DNA from: an uncultured Spirochaetales bacterium | Lineage (GTDB): Bacteria; Spirochaetota; Spirochaetia; Sphaerochaetales; Sphaerochaetaceae | Assembly: GCA_949285145.1 (NCBI GenBank) | Contig: CASDXQ010000025.1 | Span: 1-37,170, forward strand | Length of the DNA stretch: 37,170 bases | Reading direction: 5' to 3' | In this document: in pieces, positions 7,379-16,276 of the stretch | Numbering within the stretch: position 1 is the first letter of the stretch | Layout of the letters: every line of letters begins with the position of its first letter | The notes under the pieces: generated by a model | What the model was told of the DNA's origin: nothing | The model's input: the letters and a program-made list of their open reading frames with translations, nothing else | Database searches by the model: none | Program-made: the position numbers and the translations under genes

Positions 7379-8665
7379 CAGACCTGCGATGGCAGCTCCA
7401 AGTGCGGGGCTGTCATCAATGCGGATAAGCTTTGTAAAGCGTCCGTGCTTCTTCTCAAGGAATTCATGCAGGTAGTACCTTGTGTACTCAAGCATGAATT
7501 CTGTTTTATAGAATGTGGTTCCATCCGCATTGACGATGACAGGATAACGCGGACTGACACCTGCATCAGTTCTGAGCACTGCGGCGGAAAGATTCAGTGC
7601 CGTAAGCTTGCTTGCCCTTTCAATAACAGATCTGAGAATCAGCCAGAGCGCTGCAGCATCATTTTCATTACCGTCAACACAACGGACAAGAACGTAGTCT
7701 TTGTTATGGCACATCTCCAGATAATTGCTCATCTGTGTAGTGGTAAGGTTCTCAACCGTTGAAAACCTTCTGACGAATTCAGAAGAGAAAACTCCGTCCT
7801 CGCAGGCAAGCTGGATGACATGCTGTGCAAATGGACCGATGTATGCTCCGCTGATCATTTTCTCGAAATGATAGACATCGGGATTCTTCGTCTTCGCAAA
7901 GAAGGATTCATCCGCAGAACCAAGCCTCAGATCAAGATTTCCCGACTCTACATTTATGATCATGGTTTCATTCCCGCTGGAGGAAATCTTTCCGATGTTT
8001 GCAATTTTCTCGCTGTAAGCCGTGTTTGTCCCCGTACCGAGAATGAAGCCGATTGAACCGGATGAAGGATCCCTGTATCCGGCCTTACATGCAAGCAGTG
8101 TCGCAACAGTATCGTTTACAACCGAATATTTCTTCTTTGAAACATCATGTCCTCTTTTCTCAAGTTCCTGCAGAAGACATCGCGCAACCGGCTGGCCGAT
8201 AACCTCAGGAGCCTTGATCTCTTTTGAGAACACAATCGGAAGTCCGTCATGATCTTCCGTAATCTCAGCCGCATAGCTGAAGCAGAAACCGATTCTGTCA
8301 CATTTATCGATAAAACGCTCGACATTATCTGCAAGAATTGAGAAGAACTCTGCCTTGCTGACCTCGCTCTTCACACCGGGCATGCCTACTTTTCTGAAAT
8401 CTTCCATGCCGGGTTTTCCATCCTTGTCAAAAGAGACAAGGCATGTCCTGAAATTCGTACCTCCGGCATCAAGCACTATTACTTTCTCTCCAGCCGGCAC
8501 TTTATCGACTTCTCTGACATATGTGGGAATCATGGCAAGAGAACTCGGCTCTCCCTTCAGTCCCTTATCCATTTCACTCATGAAGAATGAAAGAAGCTTT
8601 TCGTCATCAATCTGCTCGGCAAGCAGATTATTTCCGGCAAGAAAAGAAAAAACCTTTCCCTCCAT
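7370..8665 (-). CDS. hexokinase (eukaryote-type fold family)
   Basis: About 431 residues, ATP-dependent phosphorylation of hexoses. It shows VIVLDAGGTNFRTCLVSF (phosphate 1 motif), FCFSYAAEI, SVVNDTVATLLACKAGY (catalytic Asp), IGFILGTGTNTAY, and INVESGNLDL, the pattern of the hexokinase type shared by eukaryotes and spirochaetes, not the bacterial glk/ROK families. The start is chosen at the ATG after AAAGGAGGAGAGAG; the frame extends 25 codons further upstream without a good start signal. It is the last gene of a leftward operon after a transporter and an exported protein (26-base gap). Confidence 0.85.
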   Translation of the reverse strand: MEGKVFSFLAGNNLLAEQIDDEKLLSFFMSEMDKGLKGEPSSLAMIPTYVREVDKVPAGEKVIVLDAGGTNFRTCLVSFDKDGKPGMEDFRKVGMPGVKSEVSKAEFFSILADNVERFIDKCDRIGFCFSYAAEITEDHDGLPIVFSKEIKAPEVIGQPVARCLLQELEKRGHDVSKKKYSVVNDTVATLLACKAGYRDPSSGSIGFILGTGTNTAYSEKIANIGKISSSGNETMIINVESGNLDLRLGSADESFFAKTKNPDVYHFEKMISGAYIGPFAQHVIQLACEDGVFSSEFVRRFSTVENLTTTQMSNYLEMCHNKDYVLVRCVDGNENDAAALWLILRSVIERASKLTALNLSAAVLRTDAGVSPRYPVIVNADGTTFYKTEFMLEYTRYYLHEFLEKKHGRFTKLIRIDDSPALGAAIAGLSV

Positions 8666-8691
8666 CTCTCTCCTCCTTTTCAATATTAACA

Positions 8692-9369
8692 TCAGGCCGC
8701 AAAAAACATCGGCGAGATTTTTATTTCCTGATTGTTGCATGTCATACTTTCACAGGTCAAGATTATTCCGTTCTCTTCATTGCTGCCTGAAACCGTAAGC
8801 TGTCCTTCAAAGGCGACAGGTGACAGAAAGCCAGATCCGGATACTATGATGGAAACGGTTATTGAGAAATCAATTGATGAAAAGTCTCTCATCAGATAAA
8901 GAGCAGCAAGACGGGAAAGAGATGAATTGTCAAGATCATCTCCGCAGAAGACAATCACACCGTCAATGACCGCATCTCCTTTCTCAAGCCCAAGTGAATC
9001 AAGATAGTCCACAGCTGCCCTGCTTATGGGAGAGATACGGGAAGAAGCCGCGAGCATCACCTTTTCGAAAAGCGAAAGAGCTCTCCCTTCTGCCGGATTT
9101 TTCAGCTGCTCCCCCATTGAAGCCACATCACATCTCAGATAAGTCAGCCATGCCTCATCTTCCTCGTCTTCATCTGTGAAACGTTCAACTTCAACCCCAT
9201 CCAGCGCTATCGCCGGCATAGACATATTCGCGGCGAAAGTGGAAAGCACCGCGCCGCCTGCTGCCTGAACGGCAAGCTGAACCAGTGAGGCATCAAGCGT
9301 ATGGGATGCAAAGACAAACGGTGAAACAGTCAGAAAAACAACAATCGACAAAGTGCGTTTCAAAGACAC
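8692..9369 (-). CDS. exported protein of unknown function
   Basis: About 225 residues, not recognised. It starts with a signal peptide: basic LKR, hydrophobic TLSIVVFLTVSPFVFA, then SHT, so cleavage after VFA is likely and the mature protein would be periplasmic or surface-located. The GTG at 9369 is preferred because GGAGG lies 5 bases upstream and the signal peptide then has normal length; an ATG at 9384 overlaps the transporter stop as ATGA. A short acidic run (TDEDEEDEAW) lies near residue 70; the C-terminal third looks beta-rich. It sits between a UMF1-type transporter and hexokinase in one operon, so a link with sugar or metabolite handling is possible but unproven. Confidence 0.65.
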   Translation of the reverse strand: MSLKRTLSIVVFLTVSPFVFASHTLDASLVQLAVQAAGGAVLSTFAANMSMPAIALDGVEVERFTDEDEEDEAWLTYLRCDVASMGEQLKNPAEGRALSLFEKVMLAASSRISPISRAAVDYLDSLGLEKGDAVIDGVIVFCGDDLDNSSLSRLAALYLMRDFSSIDFSITVSIIVSGSGFLSPVAFEGQLTVSGSNEENGIILTCESMTCNNQEIKISPMFFAA

Positions 9370-9380
9370 TGTGACCTCCA

Positions 9381-10673
9381 TCATTCAGACAGCTCAGCAA
9401 ACTCCTTTGTTTCCCTTATTCCTCTTTCCTCATCTACTTTATACAACAGAATTCCGCCGGCTGCAAAGAGAATTATGAGAGAAAGGATTCCTGCCCTGTG
9501 ACTTCCTGAAATCAGGGTGACAACACCCATCAGCGCAGGACCGATAATCGCGGCGAATTTTCCAAGCATGTTATAGAAACCGAAAAACTGAGCTTCATGC
9601 CCCTCTGGCACGAAACGTGTGAAATACGAACGGCTGAGAGCCTGGATTCCTCCCTGGAACAGACCGATTATGCATGCCAGGATGTAGAACTGTATCACAT
9701 TGGTCATGAAAAAGCCGATCGCACTCACAAGTGCATATCCTGAGATTGCCACCAGAATAGCTTTCTTATGTCCTATCTTCTTCCCGAAGCTGTTATATGC
9801 GAGAGCTGCGGGAAAGGCCACAAACTGTGTTATCAGAAGTGCAACAATGAGACTTTCAGAAGGGAAGCCGAGCGCAGTGCCGTAATCGACTGCCATTCTG
9901 ATAATTGTATCAACACCGTCAATATAACACCAGAATGCCACAAGAAAGAGTGCCGTCATTTTCAGTTTTCTCAGCGATCTGAATGTACGGACGACATCCG
10001 CGAAACCTTCCCTGACTGCCTTTGAGACCTTCACATTTTCTTTTGAGGAATCATCCCTGACAAAAATGATAAGTGGAACAGTGAAGACAAGCCACCATAC
10101 CGCCACCATGATGAAAGAAGCTTTTACGGCCTGGACTCCGGAGTCTCCGGTGTTCAGTCCGAAAACTCCGGGGAAAAGATACATGAGCACATTCACAAGG
10201 AAGAGAAGTCCTCCTCCTATGTATCCCAGAGAATATCCGAGAGCTGATACAAAATCGACCTTTTTCTCGCTTGCAACCACTGGAAGCAGCGCATCATAGA
10301 ATATATTCGCTCCTGCAAAGCCGACACAGGCTATGACGTAGATGAACATCGCCGCAATCCATCCGCCTGCATGAACCATCCCAAGACATCCTGTAAGCAG
10401 AGCTCCGAGAAAGGCGAAGAAAATAAGGAATTTCTTCCTGTATCCGCCACAGTCGGCAACCGCACCGAGCATAGGGGCAAGAAGCGCCACGATAAGACTT
10501 TCCACCGAATTGGCAATACCCAGCCAGAATGTAGTGACCTCACTGTTCTGGTTCATCGACCAGTAACTGGAAAAGAAAATCGAGAAAAAGGCTGCCATGA
10601 CGGTCGTTGCGAAAGCACTGTTCGCCCAGTCATACAAAGCCCATGATATTATTGATCTGCGGGAATCCTTCAT
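9381..10673 (-). CDS. MFS transporter, UMF1/Atg22-like
   Basis: Membrane protein of 430 residues with about 12 hydrophobic segments. The N-terminus SWALYDWANSAFATTVMAAFF matches the UMF1 (unknown major facilitator 1) family, related to the yeast vacuolar effluxer Atg22; LGAVADCGGYRKKFLIFF is the loop 2-3 MFS motif and GLFQGGIQALSRSYFTRFVP is also typical. Substrate is unknown; export of small metabolites such as amino acids is known for the eukaryotic relative only. First gene of the operon with the exported protein and hexokinase; its stop lies within the upstream alternative start region of the next gene. AGGAG sits 13 bases before the ATG, a poor spacing. Confidence 0.82.
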   Translation of the reverse strand: MKDSRRSIISWALYDWANSAFATTVMAAFFSIFFSSYWSMNQNSEVTTFWLGIANSVESLIVALLAPMLGAVADCGGYRKKFLIFFAFLGALLTGCLGMVHAGGWIAAMFIYVIACVGFAGANIFYDALLPVVASEKKVDFVSALGYSLGYIGGGLLFLVNVLMYLFPGVFGLNTGDSGVQAVKASFIMVAVWWLVFTVPLIIFVRDDSSKENVKVSKAVREGFADVVRTFRSLRKLKMTALFLVAFWCYIDGVDTIIRMAVDYGTALGFPSESLIVALLITQFVAFPAALAYNSFGKKIGHKKAILVAISGYALVSAIGFFMTNVIQFYILACIIGLFQGGIQALSRSYFTRFVPEGHEAQFFGFYNMLGKFAAIIGPALMGVVTLISGSHRAGILSLIILFAAGGILLYKVDEERGIRETKEFAELSE

Positions 10674-10699
10674 AAAGTAGACATCTCTCCTGAATTCAC

Positions 10700-10736
10700 A
10701 AACTGAACAGGATCAATTTAACCAGTTATTCAGTTT
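10700..10736. repeat. inverted repeat upstream of the transporter operon
   Basis: AAACTGAA and TTCAGTTT form perfect 8-bp arms 21 bases apart in the 229-base gap between the transporter gene and sbcB. The loop is too long for a good terminator; it may be an operator for the leftward operon. The rest of the gap (10741-10890) shows no gene or clear RNA. Confidence 0.3.
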
Positions 10737-10902
10737 TTAGTTAATAGCTTTCAGCAGATTTCATATCAGGAGAACATCTGCCGCAGTCTGTGCCTGTACC
10801 TGTAGAACAAGTCATCTCCTCATGTCGGGGCAAACCGGATGAAAGTGAAAAGTGTACATATCCCCTGTGGAAAAAAACAAGATTTGCAACTAAAATGAAA
10901 GC

Positions 10903-12315
10903 ATGCCAAGCACGTTTTTGTTTTATGACCTGGAGACCTTCGGACTCGACTCGAAAGCAGACAGAATAGCTCAGGCAGCATGCATAAGGACAGATATGAA
11001 CCTTAAAGTCATAAGCGATCCACTTGTAATGCTGTGCAGGATAGCTCCGGACTATCTGCCCAGCCCCTCTTCGTGTCTTGTGACAGGAATAACACCGCAG
11101 CAGACGCTCAGGGACGGAGTGAACGAATATGAATTCATAACAAAGCTGAACCGTGAATTCTCCGTTCCTGGAACAATCGTCACAGGATTCAACAATATTG
11201 CATTCGATGATGAATTCATAAGAAACACTCTTTACAGAAATCTGATGGATCCATATGAGAGAGAATGGCAGAACGGCTGCTCCAGATGGGACATTCTTGA
11301 TCTTGTCAGAGCCGTTCATGATTTCCGTCCGCAGGGAATGAAATTCCTGCACCGGAATGAAAAAGGACGTCCCTCATTCAAGCTTGTCCACCTGACTGAG
11401 GATAACAGCATCCCGCAGGAAGGAGCCCATGATGCCCTTGTTGACGTATTCGCAACAATCAATGTGGCAAAACTCATAAAGGCAACCCAGCCGCAGCTTT
11501 TTGATTTCTATTTTGCAAACAGATCAAAAAACCGTATCAATGCGCTTCTGGACACAATGCACAGCACGCCAGTGATGTACACATGCCAGTCATTCTCAAG
11601 TGAAAGGGGCTCCTCCCGCCCGATATGTCCTCTGACTTTTGAGGCCAGAAGATCAAATAGCGTGATATGCTTTGATCTTACCGAAAACGCAGAGGCACTG
11701 CTTGACGGAGATGATATAACAAGGACAAAAGGTATCATATACGTCAGCACAAACCGATGCCCGTATATCGCGCCTATAGGTATCCTCACAGGCGTGAAGG
11801 AAGTCCAGGAGCGGCTCATGATCGATCTTGCGGTGATGAACCGTAATCTGAAATTCATCAGGGAGAACAAAGCGGAGATACTTAGAAGGTTTGTGAAAGT
11901 CAAAGACAGCAAGAATGAGCCTGACAGCTCGTCGCTTGACCCTGATCTCAGAATATATTCAGACAGCTTCTATTCTGAAAATGACAGAATGAACATGAAG
12001 ATGGTCAATGCCTACCCTCCTGAGAAGAAGCTCAGAACCATATGGCATTTCGATTCAGGGAAAATCAGCAAACTGCTTTTCAGACAGGTTGCCCGCAACT
12101 GGCCGGAAGTTCTCAGTGAAAACGAGAAGATACTCTGGAAAAATTACTGTGCAACCCGCATTCTCCAGCCTTTCAACAGGAATCCTGACTATAATTCATA
12201 TATGAATGAAATAAATGAGAAACTCAATTCCATCGGAACCAGTGCAAAAGATAAGCTTACGCTTGTCGCTCTGAGGGAATACGGGCAGAATCTCTACGCA
12301 TCTCTCATGGGCTAG
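10903..12315 (+). CDS. sbcB: exodeoxyribonuclease I
   Basis: Protein of 470 residues with a DEDDh 3'-5' exonuclease domain that degrades single-stranded DNA in recombination and mismatch repair. Visible motifs: FLFYDLETFGLDSKADRIAQ (D-x-E) at residue 4, GFNNIAFDDEFIRNTLY near 105, and the final H-D pair in EGAHDALVDVFATINVAKL near 170. The C-terminal half (ICPLTFEARRSNSVICFDL..., and the end with LREYGQNLYASL) follows the ExoI C-terminal architecture. No Shine-Dalgarno is seen; TAAAAT ends 6 bases before the ATG, a weaker version of the leaderless pattern found elsewhere. First of four co-directional genes. Confidence 0.82.
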   Translation: MPSTFLFYDLETFGLDSKADRIAQAACIRTDMNLKVISDPLVMLCRIAPDYLPSPSSCLVTGITPQQTLRDGVNEYEFITKLNREFSVPGTIVTGFNNIAFDDEFIRNTLYRNLMDPYEREWQNGCSRWDILDLVRAVHDFRPQGMKFLHRNEKGRPSFKLVHLTEDNSIPQEGAHDALVDVFATINVAKLIKATQPQLFDFYFANRSKNRINALLDTMHSTPVMYTCQSFSSERGSSRPICPLTFEARRSNSVICFDLTENAEALLDGDDITRTKGIIYVSTNRCPYIAPIGILTGVKEVQERLMIDLAVMNRNLKFIRENKAEILRRFVKVKDSKNEPDSSSLDPDLRIYSDSFYSENDRMNMKMVNAYPPEKKLRTIWHFDSGKISKLLFRQVARNWPEVLSENEKILWKNYCATRILQPFNRNPDYNSYMNEINEKLNSIGTSAKDKLTLVALREYGQNLYASLMG

Positions 12316-12369
12316 ACCAAGAGTCTTCCCTCTGATATATTCATTTCATTGTATTCACTGGAGACTCAT

Positions 12370-13434
12370 ATGGTAGAAAAACTTAAGGACTTCGAATCAC
12401 AGCTTGAGGCAATAGACAGCGCACTGTCTGACAGCAATGTGATGAAGGACATGAGGAAATATGCGGAGCTGACTCAGGAAAGGAGCCGTATTGCCCCTGT
12501 TGTCGATAGCCTGAAACACCTTGAATCCGTTCTTTCACAGATTGATGAGGCAAAGGAGCTGATAAAAGCGGAAAGCGATCCCGAGATGCAGGAAATGGCC
12601 AGGGAAGAACTTATACAGCTTGAAGCAGAGGCAGAAAAGGAAGAGAAAAGCTGCAAAATGCTTCTCCTCCCTCCTGATCCTCTTGCCGGCAAGAACATCA
12701 TCATGGAAATAAGAGCGGGAACCGGTGGCGATGAGGCTTCCCTTTTCTCTGCCGACCTTTTCAGGATGTATTCACATTACGCTGAATCAAAAAGATGGAA
12801 ACTTGAGATAATGAACTCAAGCGAAAGCGGAGTTGGCGGCTACAAGGAAATCGTATGTTCGATTTCCGGAAAGGATGTCTATGCATCCCTGCGATTTGAA
12901 AGCGGTGTCCACCGTGTCCAGAGAGTTCCGGAAACAGAATCAGGAGGAAGGATACACACATCAGCTGTTACTGTCGCAGTTCTGCCTGAGGCTGAAGAAA
13001 CTGATATCGAGATCAGGCAGGAAGATCTGAAAATTGATGTCATGAGAGCAGGTGGCCCCGGAGGACAGTGTGTCAACACCACTGACTCAGCAGTCAGGAT
13101 CACTCATCTGCCTACCGGAATCGTAGTCATCCAGCAGGATGAGAAAAGCCAGCTGAAGAACAAAAACAAAGCTCTCCGTGTCCTCAGAGCACGTCTTTAT
13201 GATATGGAGGAAAGCAGAAAGAGATCCGAAAGGGCGGCTGAGAGAAAGAGCCAGGTAGGCAGCGGAGACCGCTCAGAGCGCATCAGAACATACAATTTTC
13301 CTCAGAACAGGGTTACAGACCACCGTATCAACCTGACCCTCTATCATCTGGATCAGATCATAAACGGAGATCTTGATGAAGTCATAGAACCCCTGAAGAT
13401 CGCTGCCGGAGAAGAAGCCCTAAAGAACCTATGA
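12370..13434 (+). CDS. prfA: peptide chain release factor 1
   Basis: RF1 of 354 residues that terminates translation at UAA and UAG. It has the GGQ peptidyl-hydrolysis loop in MRAGGPGGQCVNTTDSAVR near residue 225 and the stop-codon recognition loop RVPETES (PxT; RF2 would have SPF). The start is set at the ATG 6 bases after GGAG; a TTG at 12349 is less likely. The gene overlaps prmC by 4 bases (ATGA). PrmC methylates the GGQ glutamine, so the pair is functionally coupled. Confidence 0.93.
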   Translation: MVEKLKDFESQLEAIDSALSDSNVMKDMRKYAELTQERSRIAPVVDSLKHLESVLSQIDEAKELIKAESDPEMQEMAREELIQLEAEAEKEEKSCKMLLLPPDPLAGKNIIMEIRAGTGGDEASLFSADLFRMYSHYAESKRWKLEIMNSSESGVGGYKEIVCSISGKDVYASLRFESGVHRVQRVPETESGGRIHTSAVTVAVLPEAEETDIEIRQEDLKIDVMRAGGPGGQCVNTTDSAVRITHLPTGIVVIQQDEKSQLKNKNKALRVLRARLYDMEESRKRSERAAERKSQVGSGDRSERIRTYNFPQNRVTDHRINLTLYHLDQIINGDLDEVIEPLKIAAGEEALKNL

Positions 13435-14279
13435 AACTGCGAGAGCTGAAAGAACAGGCGGTAAAAGAACTGACAGAAGCGGGCATTGAACTTCCTTATC
13501 TGGAAGTTCAAGTTATTTTTGAACATTTCCTTCATCTTTCAAAAGCCCAGCAGATTCTCCGGAGCGAAGAAAGCGTAAGTAGAGAAGATGCGGAAAAAAC
13601 AACATCGGCAGTCAGAAGAAGATGTTCCCGCATACCCCTTGCCTATATTACCGGTCACAAGGAATTCTACGGCCTTGACTTCATTGTCAGTGAGAACACT
13701 CTCATTCCACGACCTGATACCGAAACCCTGGTTGACGTGGCACTTGAATTTCTTTCCGGAAGGGCTAAAGCGAAACTTCTTGATTTATGCACAGGCACAG
13801 GTTGCGCAGGTATAGCGGCTGCGGGGAATTCGGATCTTTCATCTCTGACACTGAGCGACATAAGCAAGGAAGCCTTGAGATGCGCGAAAGTCAATGCACA
13901 GCGTCTTCTGCCTCCATCTCTTCCGGTCTTCTTCTCTCATAGTGATCTTTTCGACAGCATCACAGACAGGGATTTTGACGCAGTCATTTCCAACCCGCCT
14001 TATATAAGAAAGGAATATCTTGACGCACTTTCGCCTGAAGTCAGAAAAGAACCGGCTCTTGCACTCTTCTGCAATGAAGAAGACGGAATGGGCATCTGCA
14101 GGAAAATAGCGGAAGAAGCTTCCGGGTATCTGGTAAAAGGAGGCCTGCTGGCAATTGAATGTGACTATAGACAGACAAGCGCACTTAGCGAGATAATTGC
14201 ACAGAACAATTTCACCCGCATACGAATAACAAAGGATCTTGCGGGAAGGGAAAGAATAGTCAGCGGAGAGAGAAAGTAA
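13431..14279 (+). CDS. prmC: release factor N5-glutamine methyltransferase
   Basis: Protein of 282 residues that methylates the glutamine of the GGQ motif in release factors using S-adenosylmethionine. An N-terminal helical domain is followed by RRCSRIPLAYITGHKEFYGLDF, the SAM loop LLDLCTGTGCAGIAAAG near residue 116, and the substrate motif AVISNPPYIRKEYLDAL near 184 (NPPY). Translationally coupled to prfA (ATGA overlap) and to rel (TAATG, 1-base overlap). Confidence 0.92.
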   Translation: MKLRELKEQAVKELTEAGIELPYLEVQVIFEHFLHLSKAQQILRSEESVSREDAEKTTSAVRRRCSRIPLAYITGHKEFYGLDFIVSENTLIPRPDTETLVDVALEFLSGRAKAKLLDLCTGTGCAGIAAAGNSDLSSLTLSDISKEALRCAKVNAQRLLPPSLPVFFSHSDLFDSITDRDFDAVISNPPYIRKEYLDALSPEVRKEPALALFCNEEDGMGICRKIAEEASGYLVKGGLLAIECDYRQTSALSEIIAQNNFTRIRITKDLAGRERIVSGERK

Positions 14280-16276
14280 TGCATGAACAGCTAGTCCAGA
14301 AGTTCTATCAGAAAGCATTCCAGTACCCCAAGGAGGATCAGGATAAAATCCTCTCGGCAGCTGTATATGCAGATGAACTTCACGGTGAGCAGAAAAGGAA
14401 AAGCGGGGAACCGTATATAATTCATCCGCTTGCTGTCGGCTCGATTCTCATCCAGCTCGGAATGGATGCCGATACAATATGCGCAGGCCTGCTTCATGAT
14501 GTGGTGGAAGATACAGATGCCACGCTCAAGGACATAGAAGACAGATTCGGCCCTGAAGTCGCACTGATGGTTGATGGAGTCACAAAAATCTCCAGGCTGA
14601 AAAGCGAGTCGAAAAGTCTTCAGGAAGCGGAGACGATAAGGAAAATGTTCTTTGCCATGGGCAAGGATATGAGAGTCATAATCATCAAGCTGTCTGACAA
14701 GCTCCACAACATGAGAACGCTCTCTTCACTTGCTCCGGACAGGCAGAAGGAAATAGCACAGGACTGTCTTGATATCTTTGCGCCTCTAGCCGGGAATCTT
14801 GGAATCTCATGGATGAAAACAGAACTTGAGGATCTGTCTCTCAAGACGCTGAAACCTGATACCTATCAGTATATTTCAGACTTTCTCCTTTCAAAAAAAG
14901 GCGAATATAACGCATATATCAAAAGCGTGCAGAAATCCATCCTGCTTGCGTGTGCGAAGGCAGGCATAACAAATGTCTCCGTCAAAGGAAGAGTGAAGCA
15001 TGTCTATTCCGTATACCTCAAGATCAAGCGCAGGAAAAAGGAAATCGATGAGATCTTTGATGTTTTCGGAGTCCGCGTCATCTGCGATACAGTGAGTGAA
15101 TGCTATACGATTCTCGGCATCATCCACCAGACCTGGCCTCCGATTGAAGGCAGATTCAAAGACTATATAGCAATGCCGAAGACCAACAACTACCAGAGTC
15201 TCCATACCACTGTTCTCGGTCCGAACAACAAGCATCTTGAAATCCAGATCAGGACAAGGGAAATGGCGGAGGAAGGCGTTGCCGCACACTGGTCCTACAA
15301 AGCCTCAACCGGCTCTGAATCCGGAACATGGAAGAATTACGACAGCGTCAACTACCAGAAGATCATTAACAAGATAAAGAACTGGTCAAAGGAAATCGAG
15401 CAGAACGAAGACTACATGGATGAAATCAAGAACGAGCTGCTGAAGGATTCCATCGTCGTCTTCACTCCTCAGGGAAGGGTCATCGAGCTTCCGGTAGGCG
15501 CGACCGCACTGGATTTCGCTTTCAAGATCCACACTGAGATCGGGGTGCATACAACCGGTGCAAAGGCGGACGGCTCAATCATTCCGTTAAGCAAGCCGCT
15601 TGGGAACACCCAGGTTGTGGAGATTCTCACATCCCCTTCTGCCCATCCCCATCACGAATGGCTTGAAATGGCGAAAACTTCTTCAGCGAGAAAGAAGATC
15701 ATGGCATGGCTGAACAAGAACCAGAATGTGCAGCCCTCCCAGAATGAGAAGAAGAAGGATGAGAAACCGGCAGAACAGGTACAGCAGCTCAAGCCGATCA
15801 TACCTCTGATGCAGGGCATCAAGTTCATTCCAACGGAAAAATCAAGCTCCACAGTCATTATAAACAACAACAGCAACATCCTTTTCGACTTCGCAAAATG
15901 CTGCAACCCTGTCTACGGCGATGACATTGTGGCATATGTCACCAGAGGACGGGGTTACGTCATACACCGCAAAGACTGCAAGAACCTTGCGAACATGGCA
16001 GAAGCGGACAAACGTCTCGTACCTGTCGAATGGGACAGTCATGAGCTTGTGCGCCGTTTCAAGGTCACTGCGAAAATGAATGCGGAACTTTTCGGAGAAA
16101 TAGACGGAGCTGTGAAAAAATACAACGGACGTCTTATTGCCGGATCCCTCGATGTCTGTCCTGAAGGTCTTTCAGGAACTTTCACAGTCAGTGCGAACAA
16201 TGAGATAGAGATGAGAAAGATGCTCACCTCGATCAGACAGCTCCCCACGATAATAAAAATACAGGGTATTGACTAA
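14279..16276 (+). CDS. rel: bifunctional (p)ppGpp synthetase/hydrolase (RelA/SpoT family)
   Basis: Protein of 665 residues controlling the stringent response. Domain order: HD hydrolase (IIHPLAVGSILIQLGM; CAGLLHDVVEDTDATLKD), synthetase (GRVKHVYSVYLKIKRRKK; FDVFGVRVICD; FKDYIAMPKTNNYQSLHTT; EIQIRTREMAEEGVAAHW), TGS (IVVFTPQGRVIELPVGATAL), a charged linker near 490, a zinc-finger-like segment (FAKCCNPVYGDDIVAYVTRG, HRKDC) and a C-terminal ACT domain. Hydrolase and synthetase motifs all look intact, so both activities are expected. It is somewhat shorter than the common ~730-residue Rel. The convergent ppaC overlaps its stop by 4 bases. Confidence 0.92.
   Translation: MHEQLVQKFYQKAFQYPKEDQDKILSAAVYADELHGEQKRKSGEPYIIHPLAVGSILIQLGMDADTICAGLLHDVVEDTDATLKDIEDRFGPEVALMVDGVTKISRLKSESKSLQEAETIRKMFFAMGKDMRVIIIKLSDKLHNMRTLSSLAPDRQKEIAQDCLDIFAPLAGNLGISWMKTELEDLSLKTLKPDTYQYISDFLLSKKGEYNAYIKSVQKSILLACAKAGITNVSVKGRVKHVYSVYLKIKRRKKEIDEIFDVFGVRVICDTVSECYTILGIIHQTWPPIEGRFKDYIAMPKTNNYQSLHTTVLGPNNKHLEIQIRTREMAEEGVAAHWSYKASTGSESGTWKNYDSVNYQKIINKIKNWSKEIEQNEDYMDEIKNELLKDSIVVFTPQGRVIELPVGATALDFAFKIHTEIGVHTTGAKADGSIIPLSKPLGNTQVVEILTSPSAHPHHEWLEMAKTSSARKKIMAWLNKNQNVQPSQNEKKKDEKPAEQVQQLKPIIPLMQGIKFIPTEKSSSTVIINNNSNILFDFAKCCNPVYGDDIVAYVTRGRGYVIHRKDCKNLANMAEADKRLVPVEWDSHELVRRFKVTAKMNAELFGEIDGAVKKYNGRLIAGSLDVCPEGLSGTFTVSANNEIEMRKMLTSIRQLPTIIKIQGID

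Noticed and set aside
10741-11352. Leftward frame of about 200 codons opposite the start of sbcB
   Set aside because: Lies mostly antisense to the exonuclease domain, has no ribosome site and no recognisable domain.
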